Numbered from the stretch's first letter, positions 41,084 through 49,504 are shown. The stretch: 64,000 nucleotides of DNA from Streptomyces sp. CB02414 (GCF_001905385.1 NZ_LIPF01000005.1:496001-560000); one strand, 5' to 3'. Notes: generated by a model from the letters alone, not told the origin. Numbers and translations: made by a program.

Positions 41084-42165
41084 CATTCTTTCGCGGCGGT
41101 CGAGCCGCGCACCATCAGCCGGGGCAGCAGCTCGACCCGGCTCGTGGGCCCGGGCGCGCTCTCCCGCAGACGCCGGAGCAGCAACTCGGCGGCGACCCGG
41201 CCGACCTCGGCCCGGGGCGGGGACACGGCGGTCAGCGGAGGAGTGGCCAGCCCCGCCACCACGTCGTCGTACGCCACGACCGAGCAGTCCCGCGGCACCC
41301 GCACGCCCTCGGCCGCCAGCCGCTGCACGATCATCAACGCGTCCACGTCACCGTGCAGCACGACCGCACTCGCCCCCGTCTTGCGCAGCAGCACCGGGAG
41401 TTCGGCCGTCTCGTCCGCCGAGTACGGTCCCTCCGGCCCCGACTCCGGGGTGCTCAGCGCCCACGCCCACTCCTCCACCAGCGGGTGCGCGGCGGCGATC
41501 TCGGCCAGCGCGGACCGCAGCGTGCGGGCGGTCGGGCTGTCGTCCCGGGTCGCGAACACGATGCGCCGATGCCCGAGCCCCACCAGGTGCTCCACCGCGA
41601 GGTGCGCGCCGTACCAGTGGTCCGAGCACACCGAGTCCAGCACGTGCGGCGCGCTGCCGCGCCGTGGCCGGCGCTCCATGAGGACCGTCGGCACCTGAAG
41701 CCCGGACAGCCAGGCGTGGTCCGCCTCCTCGACGGCCAGGCTGTTCCACCGGGGTGCGAGCAGCAGGCCCCGGGCGCCGTCCGCGAGGGCGCGCTCGACC
41801 AGCGGGTGCTCCGCGCCCGCCGCCTGCGGCGCGATGTGCAGCGCCAGGCGCACCCCGGCCTCCTCCAGCACCGTGCGCGCCCCGTGCAGCGTCTCGGTCA
41901 GGTACGAGTGCCGCTCCGGCACCACCACGGCCACCCGGTCCCCGCCGGCGGCCTCCCTGGCCGGCGCCTCCTGCGCGGGCAGCGTCGACCGGACGACGCC
42001 GTGCCCCCGGCGCAGCCTGCCCTCGCGCGTCAGCTCCTCCACGTCACGGCGCACCGTCACCACGGAGACCTGCAACTCGTCGGCGAGATCGCGCACCCGC
42101 GCGGTACCCCGCGCCTGGACCGCCGCCAGAATCCGCTGGCGCCTGAGATCGACCGGCTCCCGCAT
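41083..42165 (-). CDS. DeoR-type HTH/LacI-type sensor transcriptional regulator
   Basis: A 360-residue repressor that joins a DeoR-type winged helix-turn-helix (residues 5-60: RVRDLADELQVSVVTVRRDV) to a LacI/periplasmic-binding-like sensor domain (about 80-350: VAVVVPERHSYLTETLHGAR, CSVVAYDDVVAGLATPPLTA). This hybrid is common next to Streptomyces sugar importers. ATG 42165 has GGGAGG upstream. It directly precedes the sugar-binding protein gene, and similar palindromes lie before both genes. Expected inducer: a sugar taken up by the adjacent transporter. Confidence 0.9.
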   Translation of the reverse strand: MREPVDLRRQRILAAVQARGTARVRDLADELQVSVVTVRRDVEELTREGRLRRGHGVVRSTLPAQEAPAREAAGGDRVAVVVPERHSYLTETLHGARTVLEEAGVRLALHIAPQAAGAEHPLVERALADGARGLLLAPRWNSLAVEEADHAWLSGLQVPTVLMERRPRRGSAPHVLDSVCSDHWYGAHLAVEHLVGLGHRRIVFATRDDSPTARTLRSALAEIAAAHPLVEEWAWALSTPESGPEGPYSADETAELPVLLRKTGASAVVLHGDVDALMIVQRLAAEGVRVPRDCSVVAYDDVVAGLATPPLTAVSPPRAEVGRVAAELLLRRLRESAPGPTSRVELLPRLMVRGSTAAKE

Positions 42166-42191
42166 CAGGCCTCCCACCCCCGTGATGTTCG

Positions 42192-42228
42192 TTTGAGCGA
42201 TTCCGGGCCATCATAGCGATCGCTCAAA
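42192..42228. promoter_or_regulatory. Operator of the sugar regulator
   Basis: TTTGAGCGAT (42192-42201) and ATCGCTCAAA (42219-42228) are perfect inverted copies 17 bases apart. The second also forms the palindrome AGCGATCGCT (42215-42224). Both resemble the site at 41070-41083. Confidence 0.6.
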
Positions 42229-42266
42229 GTGGGTGCCTGGGCTCAGCGGGGCGGGGCGGGGCAGGG

Positions 42267-42560
42267 CTACGGCTCCGGGTCCGCGAGGAGCGGCCCCAGC
42301 GGGCCGAGATCCAGGTTCAGGTCGCCACGGCTGAGGCCGTGCTGTGCGCACAGGTCGTCCATCCGCTCGTCGAGCAGCATCAGCGCCGTACCGAGCCGCT
42401 CCTCCTGCTCCCCGCTCAGCGTCCCCTCGTCGAAGCGGCGCACGGCCTGGCGCTCCATCAGCTGGCGCAACAGCTCCACGACGGTGAGGACCAGAGCGGC
42501 CAGGTCGTTGCTGACCCGCTCCGGGTCCAGGTCGAGGGAGTGGGCCCGGGGCGCGCTCAC
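42267..42560 (-). CDS. gvpK: Gas vesicle protein GvpK
   Basis: A 97-residue helical gas-vesicle accessory protein. The family pattern is LDLDPERVSNDLAALVLTVV, LLRQLMERQAVRRFD and EEERLGTALMLLDERMDDL near the end (the E before E is Q here). GTG 42560 overlaps the gvpS stop (GTGA). Last gene of the gvp operon; GvpK is needed for vesicle formation in other organisms. Confidence 0.9.
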   Translation of the reverse strand: MSAPRAHSLDLDPERVSNDLAALVLTVVELLRQLMERQAVRRFDEGTLSGEQEERLGTALMLLDERMDDLCAQHGLSRGDLNLDLGPLGPLLADPEP

Positions 42561-42805
42561 AGCGGCCCGCTGTCCGGCCAGGGGGCGGGCACCCGTTCGT
42601 TCACCGACGACAGCAGCGCGTGCAGCGAGATCCGCACCAGCGGCACGTCCGCGACGGCCAGCACCAGGTCCCCGCTGACGACGACGCCGGTGGCCAGCAC
42701 CCGGTCCAGGAGGTCGACCAGCGGCACGCCCACCGGCGCGTACGGCTCCGGTCCGTCCCACGGCACGGGTCCGGGGCCGGGCGTACGGGTGTCCGGGCCG
42801 ATCAC
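42557..42805 (-). CDS. gvpS: Gas vesicle protein GvpS (GvpA/GvpJ family)
   Basis: An 82-residue GvpA-like protein: PLVDLLDRVLATGVVVSGDL followed by VLAVADVPLVRISLHALLSS is the GvpA/J fold without the extended tail. Position between gvpL and gvpK identifies it as gvpS in the Streptomyces order. It overlaps gvpL and gvpK by 4 bases each. Confidence 0.88.
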   Translation of the reverse strand: MIGPDTRTPGPGPVPWDGPEPYAPVGVPLVDLLDRVLATGVVVSGDLVLAVADVPLVRISLHALLSSVNERVPAPWPDSGPL

Positions 42806-43641
42806 GCGCCCACCACCCGCGGTGCGCGCGCCGGGTCCTCGTCCCAGCGGGCGAACGAGTACGGGATCCAGGGGCCCGAAGCGCCGATCTCCACGGCCGT
42901 GAACCGCCCGTCGGCGGTGAGCCGGGACAGCGCACGGGTGAAGGCGGCCGACTCCGCGTTCTCCACCAGGTAGGCGGCATTGAGCACCTGCGGGGAGCGC
43001 CGGCCGGTGAGCCGCTCGCTCTGCGGCCGGTGCCGGGTCGCGGCGACGGCGTACCGGCTCAGTTCCGCGTCCACGGCCTCCGCCTCGGCCTGCGCCCTGG
43101 CGTGCCCGTCGCGCCGGTCGCGGCGCCGCGCGCTGGCCCGGCTGAGGTAGTCACGCCCGCCGGCGCCTCGGACGCGGGGAGCACCGGAACCGGCGGCGGG
43201 CTCCGCCGGCCCCTCGACGGCGTGCACCTTCACCGCCCACTCCGTGCGGTCCCCAAGACGGTCGAGCAGCGCGTCGAGCGCCGCCTCCCGGCCGGCCACG
43301 GCCTGCTCCGCGCTCCGGTCGCCGCGGTACAGCGTCGCCATCGGCAGCGGTACGACCGGGCCGCGGGCGGCGGCGGCCTCCACGCCCCGGTGATGGGCGC
43401 GGGCGCAACGCTCCAGGTCGTCGGGCCGGTTCAGCCGCTCGGCCAGCGCCCCCTCGTCGAACAGCGCGGCCGGAACGTCCTGCACGACCAGGCACAGACC
43501 GCCCGCGCGCAGGACGCGCAGCGGGCCGCCCTCCTCGTGACCGGTCGCCGCGGCCAGGCCGGTGCCGTCCGGCGCGGTGCGGGTGACGGCGAAGGCGCAC
43601 ACGAGGCTCGGGGCCGCCGGTCCGGCGGGGTACTCGCTCAC
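42802..43641 (-). CDS. gvpL: Gas vesicle protein GvpL (GvpF/L family)
   Basis: A 279-residue GvpF/L-type protein: LRVLRAGGLCLVVQDVPAAL, RAHHRGVEAAAARGPVVPLP and the end FTAVEIGASGPWIPYSFARW are family marks. An Arg/Ala-rich insert (about 170-200) is unusual. GTG 43641 overlaps gvpJ's stop. These proteins bind GvpA and help nucleate assembly. Confidence 0.9.
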   Translation of the reverse strand: MSEYPAGPAAPSLVCAFAVTRTAPDGTGLAAATGHEEGGPLRVLRAGGLCLVVQDVPAALFDEGALAERLNRPDDLERCARAHHRGVEAAAARGPVVPLPMATLYRGDRSAEQAVAGREAALDALLDRLGDRTEWAVKVHAVEGPAEPAAGSGAPRVRGAGGRDYLSRASARRRDRRDGHARAQAEAEAVDAELSRYAVAATRHRPQSERLTGRRSPQVLNAAYLVENAESAAFTRALSRLTADGRFTAVEIGASGPWIPYSFARWDEDPARAPRVVGA

Positions 43642-44006
43642 CGTGCGGCCTCCGACGTGTCCTCGGTGCTCCTGCCGGGGGCTTCCTCCAGGACGTCGTC
43701 CAGGGCGTCGAGCCGGGCCCGCAACCGCGCGTTCTCCTCGGCGAGCGCGTCCCGCGCCGCCCGCGAGGACAGTGCCGGGTCGGTCTCCCACCAGTCGATG
43801 CCCGCCTTCTTCGCGGTGTCCACCGAGGCGATGAACAGGCGCAGGCGGATGGTGAGCAGTTCGATGTCCAACAGGTCGATCTTGATGTCACCGGCGATGA
43901 CGATCCCCTTGTCGAGGACTCGTTCGAGGAGGTCGGCGAGGTTGCCGGTGACGGGCGCGTAGGGCTGGGTGTCCGGGGTGGCGTAGCGGTGGTCGAGGTC
44001 CGTCAC
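43638..44006 (-). CDS. gvpJ: Gas vesicle protein GvpJ
   Basis: A 122-residue GvpA-family protein: NLADLLERVLDKGIVIAGDI and IDLLDIELLTIRLRLFIASV make the GvpA-like core, then a C-terminal coiled coil (about 85-115). GGGGGAG lies 8 bases before GTG 44006. The core is much less hydrophobic-shell-like than GvpA and the position after gvpZ fits gvpJ. Confidence 0.9.
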   Translation of the reverse strand: MTDLDHRYATPDTQPYAPVTGNLADLLERVLDKGIVIAGDIKIDLLDIELLTIRLRLFIASVDTAKKAGIDWWETDPALSSRAARDALAEENARLRARLDALDDVLEEAPGRSTEDTSEAAR

Positions 44007-44024
44007 CGCGTACTCCCCCGGGGG

Positions 44025-44858
44025 TCAGCGACGGGGGCGGGCACGTTCGCGCTCCTCGTACTCGTCGTCTTCATCGTCGTCGTCTTCGTCTTCGTACTCT
44101 TCTTCGTCTTCGTACTCGTCGTCACGAGCGTCGTCGTCGTACTCACCTTCCTCCTCCTCCAGCGCCTCCTCGTGGCTCCGGACGACCTCACCGTCGCGGA
44201 TCTCGCCGCGCCAGCCCTCGACCTCCTCGTCGTCGCCCATCAGGGTCACGTGCCGGGCGAAGTGCTTGAGGTCCAGGCGCAGTCGGCGTCCCTGGGCACG
44301 CCAGAGATTGCCGGTCTTCTCGAAGAAGCCCGCCGGGTAGTACTCCACGACCACGACGACCCGGGTCAGCCGGGGTGCCAGTTCGTGGAAGGTGACCACC
44401 CCGTTGGTACTGCCCTTGGCGCCCTCGGAGGTCCAGACGATCCGCTGGTCGGGAATCTGCTCCTGGACGGTCGCCTTCCAACTGCGGGTCGAGAAGGCGA
44501 TCTTGGCGGTCCAGTCCGACGTCACCTCGTCGTGGGGGCTGACACTCTGGACGCCCTTGGTGAAGCCGCTGAAGTCCTGGAGCTGCGTCCACTGGTCGTA
44601 GACGGTGCGCAGGGGCACGCCGACGTCGACGCTTTCCATGATGTGCGTGGCCTTGACGCTGCCACCGCTGCTCCCGGAGCCGCTTCCACCGCCAGAACCA
44701 CCGCCGTCGGCGGAGGCGGTGAGGCGCTCGGTCAGCCCACCGATCCGTTCCCCCGCCTTGCCGACGAGGCTGTGCCCCGTGGCGGAGAGGTAGCCGCCGA
44801 GCGCGTCCTTGAGGTCGCCCAGGGGCGACGGCCCGCCGCCCTGCCGGTCGGGGCTCAT
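44025..44858 (-). CDS. gvpZ: GvpZ-type SRPBCC protein with acidic tail
   Basis: A 277-residue protein of the gas-vesicle operon. A short helical start and a Gly/Ser linker (about 50-67) lead to an SRPBCC (START/cyclase-like) domain at about 68-215 (IMESVDVGVPLRTVYDQWTQ; EYYPAGFFEKTGNLWRAQGR). The last 50 residues are almost all Glu, Asp and Arg. The SRPBCC fold normally binds hydrophobic ligands, but the gvp role is unknown. ATG overlaps the gvpY stop. Confidence 0.88.
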   Translation of the reverse strand: MSPDRQGGGPSPLGDLKDALGGYLSATGHSLVGKAGERIGGLTERLTASADGGGSGGGSGSGSSGGSVKATHIMESVDVGVPLRTVYDQWTQLQDFSGFTKGVQSVSPHDEVTSDWTAKIAFSTRSWKATVQEQIPDQRIVWTSEGAKGSTNGVVTFHELAPRLTRVVVVVEYYPAGFFEKTGNLWRAQGRRLRLDLKHFARHVTLMGDDEEVEGWRGEIRDGEVVRSHEEALEEEEGEYDDDARDDEYEDEEEYEDEDDDDEDDEYEERERARPRR

Positions 44859-45448
44859 CCGCGCTCACCTCCGCGCCGCCCAGGGTTCGCGGTCCGCTTC
44901 GCCGGGGCGGTCTTCTTGGCGGCAGCCTTCTTCGCGGTCTTCGCGGTCTTCGCGGGAGGCGCGGTCTTGCGCGGAGGCGCCTTCTTGGCCGCCTTCCGGG
45001 GTGGCGCGGCCCGCCGGGTCTCCGCCCGGTCCTCGTCGTCGAAGTAGGCGTCCTCGTCCGGACCACCCTCGTCCTCGTAGTCTTCGTAGCCCTCGTCGTC
45101 CTCGTGATCCGCGTCGTAGCCGTCGTCCCTCCGGCCCGCGCCCGTGAGCGCGTCGGTGCGGTCGCGGAGGTTGTCCGCGAGGCCGGTGAGGGTGCGGTTC
45201 GCCGCGGCGGTGGCGGCCGTGCGTCCGGCGGTCAGCAGCTCGCCGCGCAGCTGGTCCGTCAGTTCCTGGAGTTGTGGATTCCGCTGGAGCCCGGACATGC
45301 CCTGGGAAAGGACCTGGCCGGGCGAGAGGCCCATACGCCGGCCCATGAGGTAGGAACCGACCGCGAAGGCGAGTCTGGCCTTCTTCGTGCGGCCCATGAG
45401 ATATCCGCCGGCCACGGCCGCCGCCAGGGCCGCCTTGCTGTCGTTCAT
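44855..45448 (-). CDS. gvpY: GvpY-type protein with basic tail
   Basis: A 197-residue protein. The first 110 residues are helical and mildly hydrophobic (GGYLMGRTKKARLAFAVGSY). A Glu/Asp/Tyr-rich stretch (about 115-145) follows, then a Lys/Ala/Pro-rich histone H1-like tail (about 150-197) with repeated KTAKTAKKAAAKKTA-type blocks. The gene order O-A-F-G-Y-Z identifies gvpY in Streptomyces. Its function is unknown. ATG 45448 overlaps the gvpG stop. Confidence 0.85.
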   Translation of the reverse strand: MNDSKAALAAAVAGGYLMGRTKKARLAFAVGSYLMGRRMGLSPGQVLSQGMSGLQRNPQLQELTDQLRGELLTAGRTAATAAANRTLTGLADNLRDRTDALTGAGRRDDGYDADHEDDEGYEDYEDEGGPDEDAYFDDEDRAETRRAAPPRKAAKKAPPRKTAPPAKTAKTAKKAAAKKTAPAKRTANPGRRGGERG

Positions 45449-45723
45449 ACGTGCCTTCTCTGCGCTCGATGCGTGGTGGTGGTGCGGCCGCCCGGCCGGG
45501 ACCGGCGTTCGAGGAGGGTGAGCAGACGCTCCTCCTCCCGCTCGAACGCCGCCTCGTCGAGGGCGCCCTCGTCCAGCGCCCGGTTGAGTGCGGCCAGGCG
45601 CGCCTGGACGACGCGCGGGTCGTGGGCCTGGCGCCGGGCCTCCTGGAGCAGGTGGTCGGCGATCCACGCCGTGCCGCGCACCGGGGCGAGGGGCAGCAGC
45701 AGGAGGCCGCTCACGATGCCCAC
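45445..45723 (-). CDS. gvpG: Gas vesicle protein GvpG
   Basis: A 92-residue helical protein typical of GvpG: LLLLPLAPVRGTAWIADHLL then LNRALDEGALDEAAFEREEE. Start is GTG 45723, 4 bases after the gvpF stop, and it overlaps gvpY. Confidence 0.9.
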   Translation of the reverse strand: MGIVSGLLLLPLAPVRGTAWIADHLLQEARRQAHDPRVVQARLAALNRALDEGALDEAAFEREEERLLTLLERRSRPGGRTTTTHRAQRRHV

Positions 45724-45727
45724 CGCG

Positions 45728-46516
45728 TCACCGCCCGGCCTGTGCGGGATCCGGGTCGACGAAGCTGTAGCACGGCAGGGGCCCGGTGAGGCTGAGCGCC
45801 AGCCGGTCGCCGTGGCCTTGTGCCAGGGCGTCCACCTCCTGACGGAAGCGTCGCTCGTCGGCCGAGCGCAGCAGGAACGAGACGCTCAGCACCTGCTCGT
45901 CATCGGTACGGCCCGGTACGGTGCGCACCGCGAGCGGGGTCAGGCGGTCGAGCACTTCCCCTGCCGCCCGTCGTGCCTCGCGGCGGACGCTCTTGGCGAT
46001 CGCCTCGCCCAGCCGGACGTTGGCCTCGTAGTCCGGACGGCGCCGGGTGCGCAGGGCCAGGGACCGCAGTCCCTCGTCCCGGCGGACCAGCTCGGCGAAG
46101 TAGCCGGGCACGACCGTCCCCTTGACGTTGAGCTCGACGCACCCGCGCACCTCGTCGAGCTGCCGCGACAGGTGGGCGGCGTCCGCCCGCAGCTGGGAGA
46201 GCAGCGCGTCGGGCCGGGGACTGAGGACGGCGAAGCGCATGGGCAGCAGCGGCCCCTGGGCGGCCAGTTCGTCCAGTACGGCCTGGTGCGCCAGCAGGTC
46301 CCGGCGCCGGGGCCGGAGCCGCGGGGGCGCCGGCGACACCGCGGCGCACAGGCCCGAGCCGGTCAGCAGCCGCACCGGGGCGCCGTCGACGCCCGGGGAA
46401 CGAGGAGCCCGGACCCCGGCGGGGGTGATGCCGTAGACGTACAGGGCCTTGCGGTCGGTGGCGGTGCTGGCGGTACCGGCGGTGGTCGCGGTTCCGGTGG
46501 TGGCTGGCGCGGTCAT
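45728..46516 (-). CDS. gvpF: Gas vesicle protein GvpF
   Basis: A 262-residue GvpF/L protein with KALYVYGITPAGV near the start, PLLPMRFAVLSPRPDAL in the middle and an ending CYSFVD. The first 20 residues are Ala/Thr-rich. It overlaps gvpA's stop by 4 bases. The order after gvpA identifies it as gvpF; GvpF binds GvpA and acts early in assembly. Confidence 0.9.
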   Translation of the reverse strand: MTAPATTGTATTAGTASTATDRKALYVYGITPAGVRAPRSPGVDGAPVRLLTGSGLCAAVSPAPPRLRPRRRDLLAHQAVLDELAAQGPLLPMRFAVLSPRPDALLSQLRADAAHLSRQLDEVRGCVELNVKGTVVPGYFAELVRRDEGLRSLALRTRRRPDYEANVRLGEAIAKSVRREARRAAGEVLDRLTPLAVRTVPGRTDDEQVLSVSFLLRSADERRFRQEVDALAQGHGDRLALSLTGPLPCYSFVDPDPAQAGR

Positions 46517-47031
46517 TCGTCCTCCGTCTCCGTGCGCCGGCGGGGGCGGGGGCGCGGGCGGTCGTCCTCGTCGCGGGGGTGTGCGGCCGGCCGGCGGCGA
46601 GGCCGCTCGGCGCTGCTCCGGCCGCGCTCCGCGTACTTGCGCTCCGGAGCGCTGGAGCGGGTGTCCTCCTCCTCTGCCGCCTCCTCCTCGGGCGTGAGGA
46701 TGTCGCGCACCTTGTCGGTCAGGGAGCGGGCCGTCCGCTTGGCGCCGGCCCTGCCTATCGTCTTGGCGACCGGGGAGCCGAACATCTCGGGCACGGTCTT
46801 GGAGCGCACGTCGTGCTCCAGGTCCAGCCGGTTGCAGGCCTCGGCGAACCGCAGGTACGTGTCGACGCTCGCGACGACGATGCGGGCGTCCACCTTGAGG
46901 ATCTCGATGCCGACCAGCGAGACGCGCACGAAGACGTCGATCACCATGCCGCGGTCGAGGATCAGTTCCAGGACGTCGTAGAGGGTGCCGGCGCGGGGCG
47001 CGCAGACGACTTCGTCGTCGTAGGTGATCAT
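46513..47031 (-). CDS. gvpA: Gas vesicle structural protein GvpA with charged tail
   Basis: A 172-residue GvpA-family protein. The shell core is at residues about 15-70 (LYDVLELILDRGMVIDVFVR and VGIEILKVDARIVVASVDTY). The usual GvpA is about 70 residues; here roughly 100 more, rich in Arg, Asp, Glu and Pro, follow. ATG 47031 has GGAAGG 9 bases upstream. It is the second gene of the operon. Confidence 0.9.
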   Translation of the reverse strand: MITYDDEVVCAPRAGTLYDVLELILDRGMVIDVFVRVSLVGIEILKVDARIVVASVDTYLRFAEACNRLDLEHDVRSKTVPEMFGSPVAKTIGRAGAKRTARSLTDKVRDILTPEEEAAEEEDTRSSAPERKYAERGRSSAERPRRRPAAHPRDEDDRPRPRPRRRTETEDE

Positions 47032-47065
47032 GCGGTGGTCCTTCCGGGTGCAGGCCTCACGGCGG

Positions 47066-47383
47066 TCACTGGTCCTGGGCACCGCGCCGGTAGCGGGCGA
47101 CCCTGCGGTACCGGAGCAGGTCGCCGGCCGGGTCCAGCTCGACCTCGTAGGTGGCGAGGAGACTGGTGGTGTCGGGGATGCGTGCCACCTCCAGCACGTC
47201 CACGTTGACGATCCAGCCGTCGTCCTCGCTCCGGCACACCGCCGAGACCCCCTCGACGCGGTGCCTGATCAGCTCGGCCAAGGCGTTCGCGGCGCGTTCG
47301 GCGGCGTCCCGGGCGCCCCGCACGGAACGCTCGCGCGTGGTCGTGGAAGTCGTGCCGCGCCGCCGCTCGCCAGGTTCTGTCAT
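47066..47383 (-). CDS. gvpO: Gas vesicle protein GvpO
   Basis: A 105-residue protein: EGVSAVCRSEDDGWIVNVDV and TSLLATYEVELDPAGDLLRY match the GvpO pattern. ATG 47383 is chosen; a GTG at 47392 is also in frame and neither has a clear ribosome binding site. First gene of the operon, so its upstream 95 bases should hold the gvp promoter, though no clear consensus is visible. Confidence 0.88.
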   Translation of the reverse strand: MTEPGERRRGTTSTTTRERSVRGARDAAERAANALAELIRHRVEGVSAVCRSEDDGWIVNVDVLEVARIPDTTSLLATYEVELDPAGDLLRYRRVARYRRGAQDQ

Positions 47384-47478
47384 GCTGCCCACTCTGGCCG
47401 CGGGCCCCGGCCGGCGCGTGCGCAGTTACCCCATCCGGGGCTGCGCGGGGACCGGGCGCGGCGTGACGCCCGTGGTGC

Positions 47479-48135
47479 TCAGGCGTCCGGCGCGGGGGCG
47501 GACGCGCGCCGGCAGTGCAGGAAGAGGTGGGGTTCCGGCCGGACCTCTGGGTGGGCCGGGGTGAACATCGACGCCTCCTGCGCCAGCACCTCCAGGCCGG
47601 CCTCCTCGGCCACGGCGGTCAGGGCCTGCGCGGTGAAGCTGGTCACCCGCACCGGCTGGCCCATGAAGGTGGCGTCGATCCCCTCGACGTCCAGCGGCAC
47701 CGTGGCCAGGACCAGGTGACCCCCCGGCTTCAGCGCCCGCACCAGTCGCCGGACGAGGTCCGCCTGCTCCCGCCGGTCGAGCTGGAGCAGCGAGAAGTAC
47801 ACGCAGACCGCGTCGAACGAGGCGTCCGGGAGCCGTACTTCACGGATGTCCGCGCACTGGAAGGTGGCGGCCGGCACCTGACGCCTCGCCAGTTCCACCA
47901 TGACCGGGGAGACGTCGACGCCCAGGACGTCGTGGCCGGCGCCGGCCAGGATCTCGGCGGTGGGCCGGCCCGTGCCGCTGCCCACGTCCAGCACCCGGCT
48001 GCCCGGCGCGAGGCGTCCGAGCAGCCACTCCAGGGAGCGCCGGTGCGTCTTCGACCCGGCGAAGGCCTTCTCGTAGTCGGCGCCCAGCGCGTCGAACGCG
48101 GCGGCGGCCTGCGGCCGTTGCTGCTCGTCGGTCAC
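47479..48135 (-). CDS. Class I SAM-dependent methyltransferase
   Basis: A 218-residue cytoplasmic methyltransferase. SAM-binding motif I is RVLDVGSGTGRPTAEI (about 47-62), with GVDVSPVMVELA, and motif region VCVYFSLLQLDRREQADLVR then LKPGGHLVLATVP. The acceptor is unknown. GTG 48135 has AAGGGA 6 bases upstream; the frame is open to an earlier start at 48174. Confidence 0.88.
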   Translation of the reverse strand: MTDEQQRPQAAAAFDALGADYEKAFAGSKTHRRSLEWLLGRLAPGSRVLDVGSGTGRPTAEILAGAGHDVLGVDVSPVMVELARRQVPAATFQCADIREVRLPDASFDAVCVYFSLLQLDRREQADLVRRLVRALKPGGHLVLATVPLDVEGIDATFMGQPVRVTSFTAQALTAVAEEAGLEVLAQEASMFTPAHPEVRPEPHLFLHCRRASAPAPDA

Positions 48136-48242
48136 GACGTTCCCTTCGATGGGGCGGGCCGGTGCCGCAGGCATCGTTCCACCGGCGGACGGCCGCCGAC
48201 AAGGGCCCCTACGGGTGACCGGCCGGCCACGCCGGCCCCGCC

Positions 48243-49058
48243 CTACCGGCCGTCGGCGTCCGGTGCCGTCCCCGGCTCCGCCATCCTCCGGTGCACGGCC
48301 GCCTTGACGCGGTCCGGCAGTACCTTGTCCGCCACGCCCTGCGCCTTGGTCTTCGCCGAGCCCGTGACCAGCTTCCCCCGGCCCTTCATGACGGCGTCGT
48401 ACGCCTGCCGCGCGACCTGCGCCGGGTCGTCCTTGTCCATGGTGCCGACCTTGGTGTCCTCCATGCCGGCCCGTCGGAAGAAGTCGGTCTCCGTGGGTCC
48501 GGGCATGAAGGAGGTGACCGTGACGCCGGTGTCCGCGACCTCCTCCTGCAACGCCTGGGCGAAGGACTGCACGAACGACTTCGACGCGTTGTACACCGAC
48601 TGGAACGACCCCGGCATCGTCGCGGCGACGGACGACGTGAACATCAGCCGTCCCACGCCGCGTTCCACCATGTCCCGCAGCAAGGGCTTGGCGAGCCGCA
48701 CGGTCGACGACACGTTGAGGTCGATGACGGACTGGTCGTCGGCGGGATCGGTGTCGACGAACGCGCCGCCCCGCCCCACCCCGGCGTTGAGGGCGGCCAC
48801 GTCCACCGTGAGCCCGGTCAGCGCGGCGACCAGCCGGTCGACGCCTTCCGCGGTCCGGAGATCCGCGCGCACGGCACGCACCTCGGCGCCCGTCTCGCGC
48901 AGCCGCTGTGCGGCGTGTTCCAGCCGGTCGTCCTCGGCGTTGACCACGAGGTCGTGACCGTGCTCGGCGAACAGCCCGGCCAGTTCGTACCCGATGCCGC
49001 TGGACGCCCCGGTGACCAGCGCGAGAGGCCTGCCGCCCGCCATGCTTCGCCCGTTCAC
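48243..49058 (-). CDS. SDR family oxidoreductase
   Basis: A 271-residue short-chain dehydrogenase. The NAD(P) site TGASSGIG lies near residue 17, NAGVG near 97, and the catalytic YNASK near 160. The C-terminal 50 residues (VADKVLPDRVKAAVHRRMAE) resemble the DltE/YqjQ-like subgroup. GTG 49058 overlaps the upstream membrane-protein stop (GTGA); ATG 49043 is an alternative. The two genes are coupled. Confidence 0.9.
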   Translation of the reverse strand: MNGRSMAGGRPLALVTGASSGIGYELAGLFAEHGHDLVVNAEDDRLEHAAQRLRETGAEVRAVRADLRTAEGVDRLVAALTGLTVDVAALNAGVGRGGAFVDTDPADDQSVIDLNVSSTVRLAKPLLRDMVERGVGRLMFTSSVAATMPGSFQSVYNASKSFVQSFAQALQEEVADTGVTVTSFMPGPTETDFFRRAGMEDTKVGTMDKDDPAQVARQAYDAVMKGRGKLVTGSAKTKAQGVADKVLPDRVKAAVHRRMAEPGTAPDADGR

Positions 49059-49504
49059 CGCAGGGCCTGGTAGACCGAGGCCGTCGTGAAGCCGTACACG
49101 AGGTGCGGCACCAGGTCCGACACCCACGAGACCCGGTCCCACGACGTCGGATCGGTCACCCCGAGCACCGACGCGGGCACGTCGCTGCCCGCCATGGCGG
49201 CCACGCCGAGCAGCGGGCCGGCCACCCAGTCCGGCAGCGGGCCGCTCCGGCGCCGCAGCAACCCGTAGGCCGCGCCGACGCCGAGGCCGGTGACGTACCC
49301 GAGGAGGGCTCCGGCGGCCTGCTCGCGGTTGGTCCTGGTCTCCTCGTCGCCCAGGTCGACGCCGGCCCGGTCGACGAGCAGGTCCGCCACTTGCGCGGGC
49401 ACGTCGCTGGACCCCCGGCCGCGCAGCAGCATGTCGCCGTACGTGGTGAGGTTCAGCGCGATCGTCCCCGCCGCTCCGGCGACGAGGCCTTTGGTCACTG
49501 ACAT
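49055..49504 (-). CDS. Small membrane protein coupled to the SDR
   Basis: A 149-residue protein with hydrophobic segments at about 5-22, 62-82, 93-108 and 125-145 (GALLGYVTGLGVGAAYGLL, VAGPLLGVAAMAG). An acidic loop lies at 40-60. No family recognised. It overlaps the SDR gene and likely acts with it. Confidence 0.78.
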   Translation of the reverse strand: MSVTKGLVAGAAGTIALNLTTYGDMLLRGRGSSDVPAQVADLLVDRAGVDLGDEETRTNREQAAGALLGYVTGLGVGAAYGLLRRRSGPLPDWVAGPLLGVAAMAGSDVPASVLGVTDPTSWDRVSWVSDLVPHLVYGFTTASVYQALR

